Positions 32,305-41,993 of a DNA stretch of 64,000 bases are shown here, piece by piece; within the stretch, counting starts at the first letter, position 1; the number at the start of each line of letters is the position of its first letter. The notes below the pieces were generated by a model that had not been told where the DNA came from, did not search any database, and saw only the letters and a list, made by a program, of their open reading frames with translations. Source of the stretch: Olleya aquimaris (GTDB taxonomy: Bacteria; Bacteroidota; Bacteroidia; Flavobacteriales; Flavobacteriaceae). The stretch covers positions 62,001-126,000 of the forward strand of contig NZ_QLLO01000002.1 in assembly GCF_003259525.1 (NCBI RefSeq), written 5' to 3'. A program made the position numbers and the translations under genes.

Positions 32305-33351
32305 ATGAAAAAAATAACCAAAACAGAAATTATAATAATTTTTCTATTCTATCTCTTCTTTTCAATTTTGTACAGAATTGTATTATGGTATAGTGCAAAT
32401 AATTACGAGTTAGAAGGTTTTTGGGGATGGGCTAAACTTAGAGACTATTGGTACATGTCTGGTATGCAGTACGTTTTTTATTTTATAGCATCGATATTTA
32501 TTTGGTTTATTGGTGTTAACCTTTTAAAACGCAAGAAAACTATAATTCAAATAAGTGTTGTATTACTATTAATTCCCATTATTGTATTTATTATTAGAGA
32601 ATTTAGATATGTTTTCCTTGACAGTATTGGTATTTGGCACTTAGGAGGCGTAGGCGCAGTTTGGGATTGGTATATTCCATCACTATTTATGATGATTCAG
32701 TTTGGTTGTTTTTTTGCCTATCGCTACTTTAAAGAAAACCAACAAAAATTAAAAATTGAAGGCGAGTTAAAAACTGCTGCTTTAAAAAGCGAATTGTCTG
32801 CTATAAAAGCACAATTAAATCCACATTTTTTATATAATATTTTTAACACCATTAGTGCATCTGTACCAGCTGAAAACGAAAAAACGCGACATATGATTGC
32901 AGAGTTATCGGACTTGTTTAGATACCAACTTAAAGCATCTCAAGTTGAAAAAGTAACCATACAAGAAGAGCTAGAGTTTATCCAAAAGTATTTAGCTTTA
33001 GAAAAAGAACGTTTTCAGGATAGACTTCATGTTACTATTGAAGTAGATGAAGCTATTAAAAGTGAATTAATACCTCCAATGTTATTACAACCCTTAGTAG
33101 AAAACTCAATAAAGCATGGATTATCGTCTTTAATTGAAGGAGGTACAATAACTATTTCTATAAAGAAAAAAAATAATCAACTAGCATTTGAAATTTCTGA
33201 CACTGGAATTGGCCTTGACAATAAAGAAGCTGTTTTTAATAAAGGTATAGGTTTAACCAATACTAGATTACGTTTAGAAAAAATGTATAATACCACATTA
33301 AAACTAACAAATAATAATCCTAAAGGATTAACAATCAGTTTTGAAATATGA
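32305..33351 (+). CDS. LytS-type sensor histidine kinase
   Basis: 348 residues. About four transmembrane helices (to about residue 145, including QYVFYFIASIFIWFIGVNLL) lead through a short coiled coil to a PF06580-like kinase domain. The phosphoacceptor His is in LNPHFLYNIFNTI near 172. The ATP-binding lid has LLQPLVENSIKHGL and GIGLTNTRLRLEKMY. It has no 2TM extension, unlike the kinase at 11211. Its last codon overlaps the first of the response regulator (ATGA), so they are translationally coupled. A TAAATTTG sequence 14 bases before the ATG may be a -7 box, but would leave almost no leader. Confidence 0.92.
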   Translation: MKKITKTEIIIIFLFYLFFSILYRIVLWYSANNYELEGFWGWAKLRDYWYMSGMQYVFYFIASIFIWFIGVNLLKRKKTIIQISVVLLLIPIIVFIIREFRYVFLDSIGIWHLGGVGAVWDWYIPSLFMMIQFGCFFAYRYFKENQQKLKIEGELKTAALKSELSAIKAQLNPHFLYNIFNTISASVPAENEKTRHMIAELSDLFRYQLKASQVEKVTIQEELEFIQKYLALEKERFQDRLHVTIEVDEAIKSELIPPMLLQPLVENSIKHGLSSLIEGGTITISIKKKNNQLAFEISDTGIGLDNKEAVFNKGIGLTNTRLRLEKMYNTTLKLTNNNPKGLTISFEI

Positions 33352-34076
33352 GAAAAGTAATTATCGTAGACGACGAAGCTGCTGGTAGACAGTTAATTAA
33401 AGAGTATCTTGAAGATTTTCCTGATTTAGTGTTGTTAGGTGAAGCTAATAATGGTGTAGATGCGGTAAAGATTATTAATGAATTTAAACCAGATTTAGTT
33501 TTTTTAGACATCCAAATGCCAGGTATTACAGGTTTTGATGTGCTAACTCATTTAGAAGAATTACCTCAAATTATTTTCTCTACAGCTTATGATCAATATG
33601 CTTTAAAAGCATTTGAAGTACATGCTATAGACTATCTTTTAAAACCCTATACCAAAGATCGTTTTAAAGTAGCTGTAGAAAAATCTAACAAAAGTATAGA
33701 CACAAACAAAGCTAGACCCTTAGCAGAAAGTTTGTTGCTAGAGACAGCTAAATCACCAGAACGAATTTTAGTGCAAAGCCAAAATAAACTGGTAACTATT
33801 GCTTTGGAAGATGTCGTAAAGATTGAAGCATATGGCGATTATTCTAAAATAATAGTTGATAACAAAACGTATTTAAGTAATTATGGAATTTCTACATTAG
33901 AAGAAAAATTGAATAACACTATATTTATTAGAGTCCATCGTTCTTCAATAATTAACTTAAACAAGGTTAAAGAGCTTAATAAATATACTAAAAGCTACGA
34001 TGTAACTATGCTTAATGGCGATGTGGTAAGGGTTAGTCGAGGTTATATGGAAAACATTAAAAAGTTAATGTTTTAA
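33348..34076 (+). CDS. LytTR-family response regulator
   Basis: 242 residues. The receiver domain (1-120) has the acidic pair IVDDEAAGRQL, phosphoacceptor Asp in LVFLDIQMPGI near residue 54, and Lys in DYLLKPYTKDR. The LytTR DNA-binding domain (about 140-240) contains FIRVHRSSIINLNKVKEL. It is the partner of the LytS-type kinase with which it overlaps by four bases. Likely targets are nearby divergent or convergent genes, but no repeated operator was recognised. The stop lies three bases from the stop of the convergent YdeI gene. Confidence 0.93.
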   Translation: MRKVIIVDDEAAGRQLIKEYLEDFPDLVLLGEANNGVDAVKIINEFKPDLVFLDIQMPGITGFDVLTHLEELPQIIFSTAYDQYALKAFEVHAIDYLLKPYTKDRFKVAVEKSNKSIDTNKARPLAESLLLETAKSPERILVQSQNKLVTIALEDVVKIEAYGDYSKIIVDNKTYLSNYGISTLEEKLNNTIFIRVHRSSIINLNKVKELNKYTKSYDVTMLNGDVVRVSRGYMENIKKLMF

Positions 34077-34079
34077 CTA

Positions 34080-34652
34080 TTACCAATTACCTCTAGATTT
34101 AATATTAGCATCGCATAGTTGTATAATCTCTGCGATTCTTTTTTGTCTTGTTGTTTCACGTTTAGCTTGATTTAACCAATACAAATAGCTTTTTCTGTAA
34201 GAAGGTGCAAAGTTGTTGTAGTTTTCAAATGCTTTTGGATTTTTGTTAAATGCAATTTGTAATTCCTGTGGAATGACACCTTTTTCAACATCATCTAAAG
34301 CTGTCCAACTTCCGTTTTGCTTACCAATTTTTATAATTTCTAAGCCTTTAGGATGCATTAAATCTTCTGCAATTAAATCTTTAATATAAGCTTTGTTTAG
34401 TGCGCTCCACACACTTTTAGGGTTACGTTTACAAAAGTATTGTCTGCGTTTTCCATTACCTAAACTCTTTACTGTACTATCTATCCAACCATAACACAAA
34501 GCTACTTTTACAGCTTCTTCCCAACGCATACTTTCGTTTTTGTGGTCTACTTTGTAAAAGATTAGGTAGATGCCAGAATCACTATCATGATTAATATGTA
34601 ACCATTCTCGCCATTCTGTATCAGATTTAAAATAATATTCTTGAACTTCCAT
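34080..34652 (-). CDS. YdeI/OmpD-associated family protein
   Basis: 190 residues. Typical YdeI/OmdA family features: EWLHINHDSDSGIYLIFYK at the N-terminus, WEEAVKVALCYGWIDSTVKSL in the middle, NPKSVWSALNKAYIKDL, and a helical C-terminus with FNNFAPSYRKSYLYWLNQAK-like segments. Cytoplasmic, mechanism unknown; some family members have been linked with antimicrobial peptide resistance. It follows the M1 peptidase gene by one base on the minus strand and so is probably the last gene of the M28-M1-YdeI unit. Confidence 0.87.
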   Translation of the reverse strand: MEVQEYYFKSDTEWREWLHINHDSDSGIYLIFYKVDHKNESMRWEEAVKVALCYGWIDSTVKSLGNGKRRQYFCKRNPKSVWSALNKAYIKDLIAEDLMHPKGLEIIKIGKQNGSWTALDDVEKGVIPQELQIAFNKNPKAFENYNNFAPSYRKSYLYWLNQAKRETTRQKRIAEIIQLCDANIKSRGNW

Positions 34653-34653
34653 C

Positions 34654-36291
34654 TTAAAGTGCTTTCACTTCAATATAAAAATCTCGATCTATTTTAATTT
34701 CAGAAGTATTAGACTTTAATTTTAAAGTTTGATTTTTTATTGAAGGAGTAATCCATAGGGTCTGTCCATCAATTTCTACTTGTATAGGCATTTTAAAGTC
34801 TTCAACAGTATTGCTCCATTTGTAGGCGAGCTTTTTGTCTTCAATTTTATATTCTAAAACAGGGATTTTTGTGCTTCTTAAATATTGATTAAAAAAGCCT
34901 TCTAATTCAAGTCCAGATTGCTCAGCGATATAATTTTCTATTTGTTTAGTTGTTACCGTTTGATGATAGAAATTTGAATTTAATCCTCTTAATATTTTAC
35001 GCCATTTTTCATCATCATTAACTAATTGACGCAAGGTATGCAACATATTGGCTCCTTTGTAATACATATCGCTAGAGCCTTCGTTATTGACATTATAATG
35101 ACCAATTAAGGGTCTATCGTTTTGGATGTTTCTTCTAGTTCCAATTACATAGTCTGAAGCAGCTTCTTTACCATAGTAATAATCTAAAAATAAGTTTTCA
35201 GAATAGGCTGTAAAGCCTTCATGAATCCACATATCTGCTATGTCTACGTTGGTAATATTATTAGCAAACCACTCGTGACCTGCTTCATGAATGATTATAA
35301 AATCAAATTTAAGTCCCCAACCTGTACCAGATAAATCATGACCTAAATATCCTTTTTTGTATTGGTTTCCATAGGTTACAGAGCTTTGGTGTTCCATACC
35401 TAAATAAGGAACTTCAACCAATTTAAAACTATCTTCGTAAAAAGGATAAGGACCAAACCAATGCTCAAACGCTTTCATCATTTTTGGTGTATCTTTAAAG
35501 TGTTCTTTTGCCTTTTCAAGGTTGTCTTTTAGAACATAATAGTTGAGGTCTAAGTCGCCTTTTTCGCCTTGATAAACTTCCGAGAAATTAGCATAATCAC
35601 CAATATTGATGTTGACTCCATAGTTATTAATTGGGTTGTTTACAAACCAATGAAAAACGGTTGTGTTTTCTTTATTTTCAATACTTCGCAATCTTCCGTT
35701 TGAGACATTTGTTAACCCTTTTGGTACTTCTACACTTATTAGCATACTATCTACCTCGTCATACATATGATCTTTGTTAGGCCACCACACGCTGGCTCCT
35801 AACCCTTGACAAGAGGACGCTACAAAATGATTACCATTATTATCCTTTTTCCAAGATATTCCGCCATCCCAAGGTGCTCTTACAGCTTCCCGTGGTTTGC
35901 CATCATAATAGGCAATAACACTATTTATGTCTCCAATGTTTTGCTGATTTTTTAGTGTTATAAAATGTGCATTTCCATCATGCTTTATAGTTAATTCTTT
36001 TCCGTTTTGTGTAACCTTAGTTAATTGTAAAGGTGGTTGTAAATCGATTTGCATAACCTGATTTGGTTGCAATACTTTATATTGAATAGTGTTTTTTCCT
36101 GAAATAGTTTTGTTGTCTGGGTTGACTGTAATATCTAAGTGATAATACGTTAAATCCCACCAGTCACGCTCTGGAGTAATACTACCACGTAGTGTGTCTT
36201 GTCTTGTAAAATTCTCTTTCTTTTGAAGTAATTGTGCATTAACCAAATTGGCAAAAGCACAAATAAATATTAACGCTATTATTTTTTTCAT
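34654..36291 (-). CDS. M1 family zinc aminopeptidase
   Basis: 545 residues. A signal peptide MKKIIALIFICAFANLVNAQ, then the N-terminal beta domain (about 30-240) and the thermolysin-like catalytic domain with HEAGHEWFANN near residue 340 and the third zinc ligand Glu in WIHEGFTAYSE about 20 residues later. The exopeptidase-type motif GxMEN appears as LGMEHQSS, a common variant. It should release amino-terminal residues from peptides in the periplasm or outside. Its ATG directly abuts the stop codon of the M28 peptidase gene. Confidence 0.92.
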   Translation of the reverse strand: MKKIIALIFICAFANLVNAQLLQKKENFTRQDTLRGSITPERDWWDLTYYHLDITVNPDNKTISGKNTIQYKVLQPNQVMQIDLQPPLQLTKVTQNGKELTIKHDGNAHFITLKNQQNIGDINSVIAYYDGKPREAVRAPWDGGISWKKDNNGNHFVASSCQGLGASVWWPNKDHMYDEVDSMLISVEVPKGLTNVSNGRLRSIENKENTTVFHWFVNNPINNYGVNINIGDYANFSEVYQGEKGDLDLNYYVLKDNLEKAKEHFKDTPKMMKAFEHWFGPYPFYEDSFKLVEVPYLGMEHQSSVTYGNQYKKGYLGHDLSGTGWGLKFDFIIIHEAGHEWFANNITNVDIADMWIHEGFTAYSENLFLDYYYGKEAASDYVIGTRRNIQNDRPLIGHYNVNNEGSSDMYYKGANMLHTLRQLVNDDEKWRKILRGLNSNFYHQTVTTKQIENYIAEQSGLELEGFFNQYLRSTKIPVLEYKIEDKKLAYKWSNTVEDFKMPIQVEIDGQTLWITPSIKNQTLKLKSNTSEIKIDRDFYIEVKAL

Positions 36292-37623
36292 TTATCTCAT
36301 TATTTTATTTGGAAACACTACTGGACTTTCAAAACCATCTTTTCCTACAGAAGCAATTCCAAAGAAATAGTTATCAATAACAATACCATCTAACATAAAT
36401 TCTGAGACATCACCTACATAACGACTGTAATCCCAAGTAGCAGAGGTGGTGTCTCTCCAATAGATTTTATACCCAACAGCACCTTCTACTTTATCCCATT
36501 TAAATTTAACTGATGGTTCAACTATACCTCCAATAGCAACAATTTTAGGAGCAGGCGGAGCCCAAGCTAAACTAGCTAAATTTATAGCGTTTACTGCTGT
36601 TAATTTTTTGGCGTAGCCAAAATTAACATGCTCTATGACATCACCATATTGTATCCCATCTTCTTCTCTTATATCTTGATGTTGTTGTGTGTAATTTTCG
36701 TGCGCTTCCATGATTCTAATTCCTGCAAAACCTAGGTCGTTAAATGGTCTGTGGTGTCCACCACGTCCAAAACGGTCTAACCTATACACCATCATCGGAT
36801 TCATTTCTGGCATATAAGTTTTTACATTTTTATGTACATAACGTGCTAATTGACGAGAAATACCATCAACTTCTCCACCATAAAAACGTCTTAATGTGCG
36901 TTCGCGTTCTGTTTCGGTAGGAGGGACAGGTTCAGAAAATATTCTGAAAGTTCTGTTATCTATAACACCATCTACACCTTTAATGTTTCCAATCATATCG
37001 TTATTTAAAATCCCGATAATGTCCCATCCTTGTTCTTTAGCATATTTTGCTAATCCAGCACCACCAAACAACCCTTGTTCTTCACCAGACAAACCAACGT
37101 AAATAATGCTGTTTTCAAATTTGTATTTAGATAGTACACGTGCAGCTTCAATAGTTCCTGCCATTCCTGATGCATTATCATTTGCTCCAGGTGCATCTGT
37201 TGTAAAATCCATAGTATCACTAGCTCTAGAGTCAATATCACCACTCATAATAATATAGCGATTTGGATATTTTGTTCCTTTTTGAATAGCTACAACATTA
37301 ACTATCCATGCATCATGAGGTACACGTCTATTACCTTCTTTAGTTACAAAATCTTTTTGGTAAAAGGTGTTTAGACAATTGTTGCAGTCTTTAGATATAG
37401 ATTCAAATTCTGATTTTATCCAACGTCTTGCTGCACCAATTCCTCTAGTTTCAGAGAGGGTATCACTAAACGTGTTTCTGGTGCCAAAATCAACAAGTGT
37501 TTGTATGTCATTTTGAATGCGTTCTGCTGAAACAGCTTCGATAATATCGTATATTTTTTGATTTGTTTGAGCAGTAGAAATAGTAATTGAAAGTAGGAGT
37601 AAAGGGAGTATTAATTTTTTCAT
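36292..37623 (-). CDS. M28 family zinc peptidase with C-terminal fibronectin type III domain
   Basis: 443 residues. Signal peptide MKKLILPLLLLSITISTAQ, then the M28 catalytic domain (about 30-340): first metal ligand in MSGDIDSRAS, bridging Asp in APGANDNASGMAG near 145, catalytic Glu pair in GLSGEEQGLFGG, and the His ligand in GRGGHHRPF near 285. A fibronectin-type-III-like domain (about 350-440, with VKFKWDKVEGAVGYKIYWRD) closes the protein. An exported aminopeptidase or carboxypeptidase that complements the M1 enzyme downstream in the same unit. Confidence 0.91.
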   Translation of the reverse strand: MKKLILPLLLLSITISTAQTNQKIYDIIEAVSAERIQNDIQTLVDFGTRNTFSDTLSETRGIGAARRWIKSEFESISKDCNNCLNTFYQKDFVTKEGNRRVPHDAWIVNVVAIQKGTKYPNRYIIMSGDIDSRASDTMDFTTDAPGANDNASGMAGTIEAARVLSKYKFENSIIYVGLSGEEQGLFGGAGLAKYAKEQGWDIIGILNNDMIGNIKGVDGVIDNRTFRIFSEPVPPTETERERTLRRFYGGEVDGISRQLARYVHKNVKTYMPEMNPMMVYRLDRFGRGGHHRPFNDLGFAGIRIMEAHENYTQQHQDIREEDGIQYGDVIEHVNFGYAKKLTAVNAINLASLAWAPPAPKIVAIGGIVEPSVKFKWDKVEGAVGYKIYWRDTTSATWDYSRYVGDVSEFMLDGIVIDNYFFGIASVGKDGFESPVVFPNKIMR

Positions 37624-37656
37624 TTTAAAATTTTGATTTAAAATTAAATAAAAAAA

Positions 37657-37679
37657 GCCAATTCTATAAAGGAATTGAC
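37657..37679 (-). terminator. hairpin terminator of the MscS gene
   Basis: On the minus strand GTCAATTC (37679-37672) and GAATTGGC (37664-37657) pair with one G-U and a 7-base loop, followed by a T-rich run. The MscS gene stops at 37708. Confidence 0.72.
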
Positions 37680-37707
37680 TTTAGTTATTTGAGTTAAAGA
37701 TTATTTA

Positions 37708-38637
37708 TTAATCTTTTTTATTATTTTTTTTCATTAGCTCTTTTGCTTCTTTATGGTCATGTGCGTTTTGAATTTCAACAGATGTAGGAAATGGTAAATC
37801 GATACCAGCTTTATCCATAGCATTTTGAGTATTTAAAATAACATCTGAAAAAACCTTTACCACATTAGCTCTTTCACTATTAGTCCACCATCTAACACGC
37901 ACTGTTAACCAACTATCAGCTTGATCCCATGGAAGAATATCTACAGGTTTTTCTTTACTAACACCTTCGGTATTTTCAATAGTTTCTTTAAGAATTTTAA
38001 AAGCTTCGTCTTTAGGTTGATCGTAACCTAATCCAATATCGTATTGCGATCGGATAAGCTCATTTGCTGTAATAACCTTAACAGAGTTTGTGTAAATTTC
38101 ACTATTAGGTACAACAATACGTTGTCCATCATATTGTCTTATAATTGTAGCTCTGGTTTCAATACGCTCTACAGTACCTTCAAAACCATTTACAACTATT
38201 TGGTCTCCTATTTCAAAGGGTTGACGCATTAAAATAAGTATACCAGCTAACCAATTTTGAAGAATATCTTTAAAGGCAAAACCTATAGCTACAGAACTTA
38301 CACCAAGTCCTGCTATTAAATCTGCTGGGCTTAAGTTAGGAGAGATAATTGTTAAACTAAGCATTAATCCAACTAGGAGCAATACCCATCTTGTGAAACC
38401 TCCTAAAATTTCACCAAAATTATTTCTACCTCGATTTACTAATAATTTTTTAATGCCTTTACCAACATACTTAGAAACGTATATCATTATAATAAATACA
38501 ACAATACCAACTAGTATGTTTGGAAGGTTTCTTATAAAACCATCAAGCCAAGTATCAAGTTTCTCAATAATACTGGTTGTATTAATATCAATTTCTCCTT
38601 TTTGATCTTTTGGTGTTTCTTGTAAAAGTGAATACAT
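37708..38637 (-). CDS. MscS-family mechanosensitive ion channel
   Basis: 309 residues. Three transmembrane helices (about 38-58, 78-100, 105-125), the pore helix with Gly/Ala pattern GLGVSSVAIGFAFKDILQNW, and the beta domain with PFEIGDQIVVNGFEGTVERI and IVVPNSEIYTNSV. The C-terminal alpha/beta part ends in a charged tail of Lys and Asn. It opens on membrane tension to release solutes under hypo-osmotic shock. It is a single gene with its own terminator and a gap of 84 bases to the M28 gene. Confidence 0.93.
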   Translation of the reverse strand: MYSLLQETPKDQKGEIDINTTSIIEKLDTWLDGFIRNLPNILVGIVVFIIMIYVSKYVGKGIKKLLVNRGRNNFGEILGGFTRWVLLLVGLMLSLTIISPNLSPADLIAGLGVSSVAIGFAFKDILQNWLAGILILMRQPFEIGDQIVVNGFEGTVERIETRATIIRQYDGQRIVVPNSEIYTNSVKVITANELIRSQYDIGLGYDQPKDEAFKILKETIENTEGVSKEKPVDILPWDQADSWLTVRVRWWTNSERANVVKVFSDVILNTQNAMDKAGIDLPFPTSVEIQNAHDHKEAKELMKKNNKKD

Positions 38638-38733
38638 ATAATAAGTGTTGAGTTAGTGTCCACTAAAATAAGCATATTAACAAAACATATTTCTTAAAAC
38701 TTTTGTAAAGTATTGAATTTGAAATAAAAAAAA

Positions 38734-38759
38734 AGCGCTTCCAATACATTGAAAGCACT
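38734..38759 (-). terminator. hairpin terminator of the beta-oxidation operon
   Basis: On the minus strand AGTGCTTTCAA (38759-38749) and TTGGAAGCGCT (38744-38734) pair, with two G-U, around a 4-base loop, followed by a long T-run. It lies 30 bases after the acyl-CoA dehydrogenase stop. Confidence 0.82.
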
Positions 38760-38789
38760 TTTTAACTAATTAAAACTAAAACTTAACTA

Positions 38790-40598
38790 TTAAAAGCAGT
38801 ATTTGTTTTCTGCTTTTACTTTTTCTGCAATCTCGATACGTAAATCTACAATATCTGGATAGTTAGCATATTTTGTAAAACGCTTAAGACCCATTAACAT
38901 CATACGTTGTTCATCGCCTTCAGCAAAAGAAATAATACTTTCTTTACCTTTTTCTTCTACGATATCTACTGCATGATATAAATATAATTTAGCCATAGCT
39001 ATTTGTGCAGATTGAGACTCTTCACCAAAACGCTTAGCGTTTTTCTCAGTTCTTAAAATAGCTGATTCTGCCATGTAAATTTCAATTAAAATATCTGCAG
39101 CTGCTATCAATAATTGTTGATGATCCTCTAATTGCGGTCCATATTTTTGAACTGCTCCACCAGCAACCATTAAAAATGTCTTTTTCAGCTTTTTAATCAT
39201 TTCTTTTTCTTCTGAAAATAATTCAGAGTAATCTGGTGTGTCAAACGATGGTATACCCATTAACTCTTCTTGCACAGCTTGAGCTGGACCTAAAAGATCT
39301 ACGTGACCTTTCATAGCTTTTTTAACAAGCATTCCAACAGCTAACATTCGGTTAATTTCGTTTGTTCCTTCGTAAATACGAGCAATACGTGCGTCTCTCC
39401 AAGCTGCTTCCATTGGTGTTTCTTCAGAGAATCCCATTCCTCCAAAAATTTGGATTCCTTCATCTGCACAATTCTGTACATCTTCAGATACTGCAACTTT
39501 TAAGATAGAACATTCTATTGCATATTCTTCAACACCTTTTAATTCTGCTTCTTGATGAGTATTTCCTGCAGCTTCACGGATTGCAATACGATCTTCAATA
39601 TTTTTTGCAGCTCTATACGTAGCAGATTCTCCTGCGTAAGCACTAGCAGCCATTTCTGCTAGTTTAGTTTTTATGGCACCAAAATCTGCAATAGGAGTTT
39701 TAAATTGTTTACGCTCGTTAGCATAATTAACAGCAGTAGTTAAAATTCGTCTTTGAGAATCTAAACAAGCAGCTGCTAGTTTAATACGACCAACGTTAAG
39801 TGCATTCATGGCGATTTTAAAACCTTCGCCACGACCAGCTAACATATTTTCTACAGGTACAACACAGTCATTAAAAAACACCTGTCTTGTTGAAGATGCA
39901 CGAATACCTAATTTATGTTCTTCTTCTCCTAAAGTAATTCCATTTGGGTTTTCTGGGTCATACTCTACAATAAAACCAGTTATGTTTTTATCATCTTCTA
40001 TACGTGCAAACACAATCATCAAACTACAGAATCCTGCATTTGAGATCCACATTTTTTGACCGTTAATTTTGTATGATTTTCCATCTGCAGTCAATTCTGC
40101 AGTTGTTTTACCAGAATTAGCATCAGATCCAGCACCAGGCTCTGTTAAACAATATGCTCCAAACCACTCACCAGTAGCTAATTTTGGTACGTATTTTTGT
40201 TTTTGTTCCTCGGTTCCATATAATGTAATTGGCATAGTACCAATACCTGTATGAGCACCAAAAGCAGTACTAAAAGACCCTGTTCCTGAGGAAATATAAT
40301 CACAAGTTAAACATGTAGACACAAATCCCATTCCTAATCCACCATAGGCTTCAGGAACTGCAACACCTAAAAACCCTAATTCTCCAGCTTTGCGCATCAC
40401 ATCTTCTGTTAATGCATAATCTTTAGCTTCAAATCTGTTTTTATGAGGAATGATTTCACGATCATTAAATTCCATAACCGCTTCTTTCATCATTTTTTGT
40501 TCTTCTGAAAAATCTTCAGGAGTAAACACATCGTCACATTTTGTTTCTTTTACTAAGAATTGACCACCTCTTAAGATGTCTTTTTCTAAATCTGCCAT
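38790..40598 (-). CDS. acyl-CoA dehydrogenase (FadE-type, VLCAD-like length)
   Basis: 602 residues, FAD-dependent. N-terminal helical domain, middle beta domain with GAYCLTEPGAGSDANSG and WISNAGF, and C-terminal helical domain with the catalytic Glu in ARIYEGTNEINRML near residue 410 and GGMGFSEETPMEAAWRDARI before it. A further C-terminal region of about 170 residues resembles VLCAD/ACAD9. It performs the first step of beta-oxidation, acyl-CoA to trans-2-enoyl-CoA. It is the last gene of the marR-led unit. A TCGAG repeat fills the 120-base gap to the thiolase gene. Confidence 0.94.
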   Translation of the reverse strand: MADLEKDILRGGQFLVKETKCDDVFTPEDFSEEQKMMKEAVMEFNDREIIPHKNRFEAKDYALTEDVMRKAGELGFLGVAVPEAYGGLGMGFVSTCLTCDYISSGTGSFSTAFGAHTGIGTMPITLYGTEEQKQKYVPKLATGEWFGAYCLTEPGAGSDANSGKTTAELTADGKSYKINGQKMWISNAGFCSLMIVFARIEDDKNITGFIVEYDPENPNGITLGEEEHKLGIRASSTRQVFFNDCVVPVENMLAGRGEGFKIAMNALNVGRIKLAAACLDSQRRILTTAVNYANERKQFKTPIADFGAIKTKLAEMAASAYAGESATYRAAKNIEDRIAIREAAGNTHQEAELKGVEEYAIECSILKVAVSEDVQNCADEGIQIFGGMGFSEETPMEAAWRDARIARIYEGTNEINRMLAVGMLVKKAMKGHVDLLGPAQAVQEELMGIPSFDTPDYSELFSEEKEMIKKLKKTFLMVAGGAVQKYGPQLEDHQQLLIAAADILIEIYMAESAILRTEKNAKRFGEESQSAQIAMAKLYLYHAVDIVEEKGKESIISFAEGDEQRMMLMGLKRFTKYANYPDIVDLRIEIAEKVKAENKYCF

Positions 40599-40635
40599 TT
40601 TATATGTTATATTAAGTTTTTATTTAATCAATGTC

Positions 40636-40706
40636 TGTTCGAGCGTAGTCGAGAACTATTTTTGAAACTATCCGATGAATAAGGTCTCGACTGCGCTCGA
40701 CCGGAC
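40636..40706. repeat. TCGAG-type palindromic repeat within the beta-oxidation operon
   Basis: Arms TCGAGCGTAGTCGAGA (40639-40654) and TCTCGACTGCGCTCGA (40685-40700) pair with one mismatch around a 30-base loop, with CTGT/ACAG extensions outside. It lies between the thiolase and acyl-CoA dehydrogenase genes and would form a strong hairpin in the mRNA. Confidence 0.78.
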
Positions 40707-40718
40707 AGAAATTATATT

Positions 40719-41909
40719 TTAATTTAAAAATTCAAATATTCCACAAGCACCTTGACCGGTACCTACGCACATCGTTACAGCACCATATTTACCTTTCATA
40801 TTTTGCTTGCGCATTTCGTCAAACAATTGCACAGATAATTTTGTTCCTGTACATCCTAATGGATGACCTAATGCAATTGCACCACCATTAACATTGATTA
40901 TATCTGGGTTTAGGTCTAATTCTCTAATCACAGCAATAGATTGTGATGCAAACGCTTCATTCAATTCAATTAAGGCTAAGTCGTCTTGTTTTAAACCAGC
41001 CTGTTTTAAAGCTTTTGGAATGGCTTTAACTGGACCAATTCCCATAATTCTAGGCTCAACACCTGCAGCTGCATAATTTACTAAACGTGCGATAGGTTCA
41101 AGATTTAATTCTTTAACCATGTCTTCGCTCATAATCATAACAAATGCTGCTCCATCACTCATTTGTGAAGAGTTACCTGCAGTTACACTACCATTTGCAG
41201 CAAAAACTGGACGTAATTTTGCTAAAACTTCAGTACTTGTACCTGCTCTTGGTCCTTCATCTTTAGTAACTGTGTAAGATCGTGTTGCTTTTTTCCCGTT
41301 TTCGTCAATGTAAGTTTGTTCTACTTCTATTGGAACAATTTGATCTTGAAAACGATTTTCTGCTTGTGCTTTTAATGCTTTCATATGCGAATTATACGCA
41401 AACTCATCTTGGTCTTCACGAGATACATTAAATTGTTTAGCTACTGCTTCTGCAGTATTTCCCATTCCCCAATAATAATCTTCGTGACCAGCTTTTACAG
41501 TATCGTAATTTAATTCTGGTTTAAAACCTGTCATTGGTACGCTACTCATGCTTTCTGCACCACCTGCAATGATACAATCTGCCATTCCGGCTTGTATTTT
41601 TGCAGCTGCAATACCGATAGTTTCAATTCCAGAAGCGCAAAAACGATTGATAGTTACACCAGGAACATCTACACTGTTTAATCCGATTAATGAAATAAAT
41701 CGTGCCATGTTTAATCCTTGAGATCCTTCTGGCATAGCGTTTCCTACAATAACATCATCAATTCTTGAGGTATCTAAATTAGGCAGTTCCTTCATCATAT
41801 GCTGAATGGTTTCTGCTGCTAACTCGTCTGTTCTTTTAAAACGGAACACTCCTTTTGGTGCTTTACCAACTGCGGTTCTGTATGCTTTTACTATATATGC
41901 TTGTTTCAT
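40719..41909 (-). CDS. fadA: acetyl-CoA C-acyltransferase (3-ketoacyl-CoA thiolase)
   Basis: 396 residues. Nucleophilic Cys in NRFCASGIETIG near residue 90, the catalytic His in ALGHPLGCTGTKL near 350, and the second Cys in VTMCVGTGQGACG near 380. It cleaves 3-ketoacyl-CoA to acetyl-CoA and a shortened acyl-CoA, the last step of the cycle. The gene lies between the multifunctional dehydrogenase/hydratase and the acyl-CoA dehydrogenase genes on one strand. The symbol is given by pathway role. Confidence 0.94.
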   Translation of the reverse strand: MKQAYIVKAYRTAVGKAPKGVFRFKRTDELAAETIQHMMKELPNLDTSRIDDVIVGNAMPEGSQGLNMARFISLIGLNSVDVPGVTINRFCASGIETIGIAAAKIQAGMADCIIAGGAESMSSVPMTGFKPELNYDTVKAGHEDYYWGMGNTAEAVAKQFNVSREDQDEFAYNSHMKALKAQAENRFQDQIVPIEVEQTYIDENGKKATRSYTVTKDEGPRAGTSTEVLAKLRPVFAANGSVTAGNSSQMSDGAAFVMIMSEDMVKELNLEPIARLVNYAAAGVEPRIMGIGPVKAIPKALKQAGLKQDDLALIELNEAFASQSIAVIRELDLNPDIINVNGGAIALGHPLGCTGTKLSVQLFDEMRKQNMKGKYGAVTMCVGTGQGACGIFEFLN

Positions 41910-41993
41910 TTTTATTTTAGTATTTAGTTTTTAGTAATTAGTAGTTAGTGATTCTCTAATCCCTAATTACTTTTCCCTTTTTACTGTTCGCAA

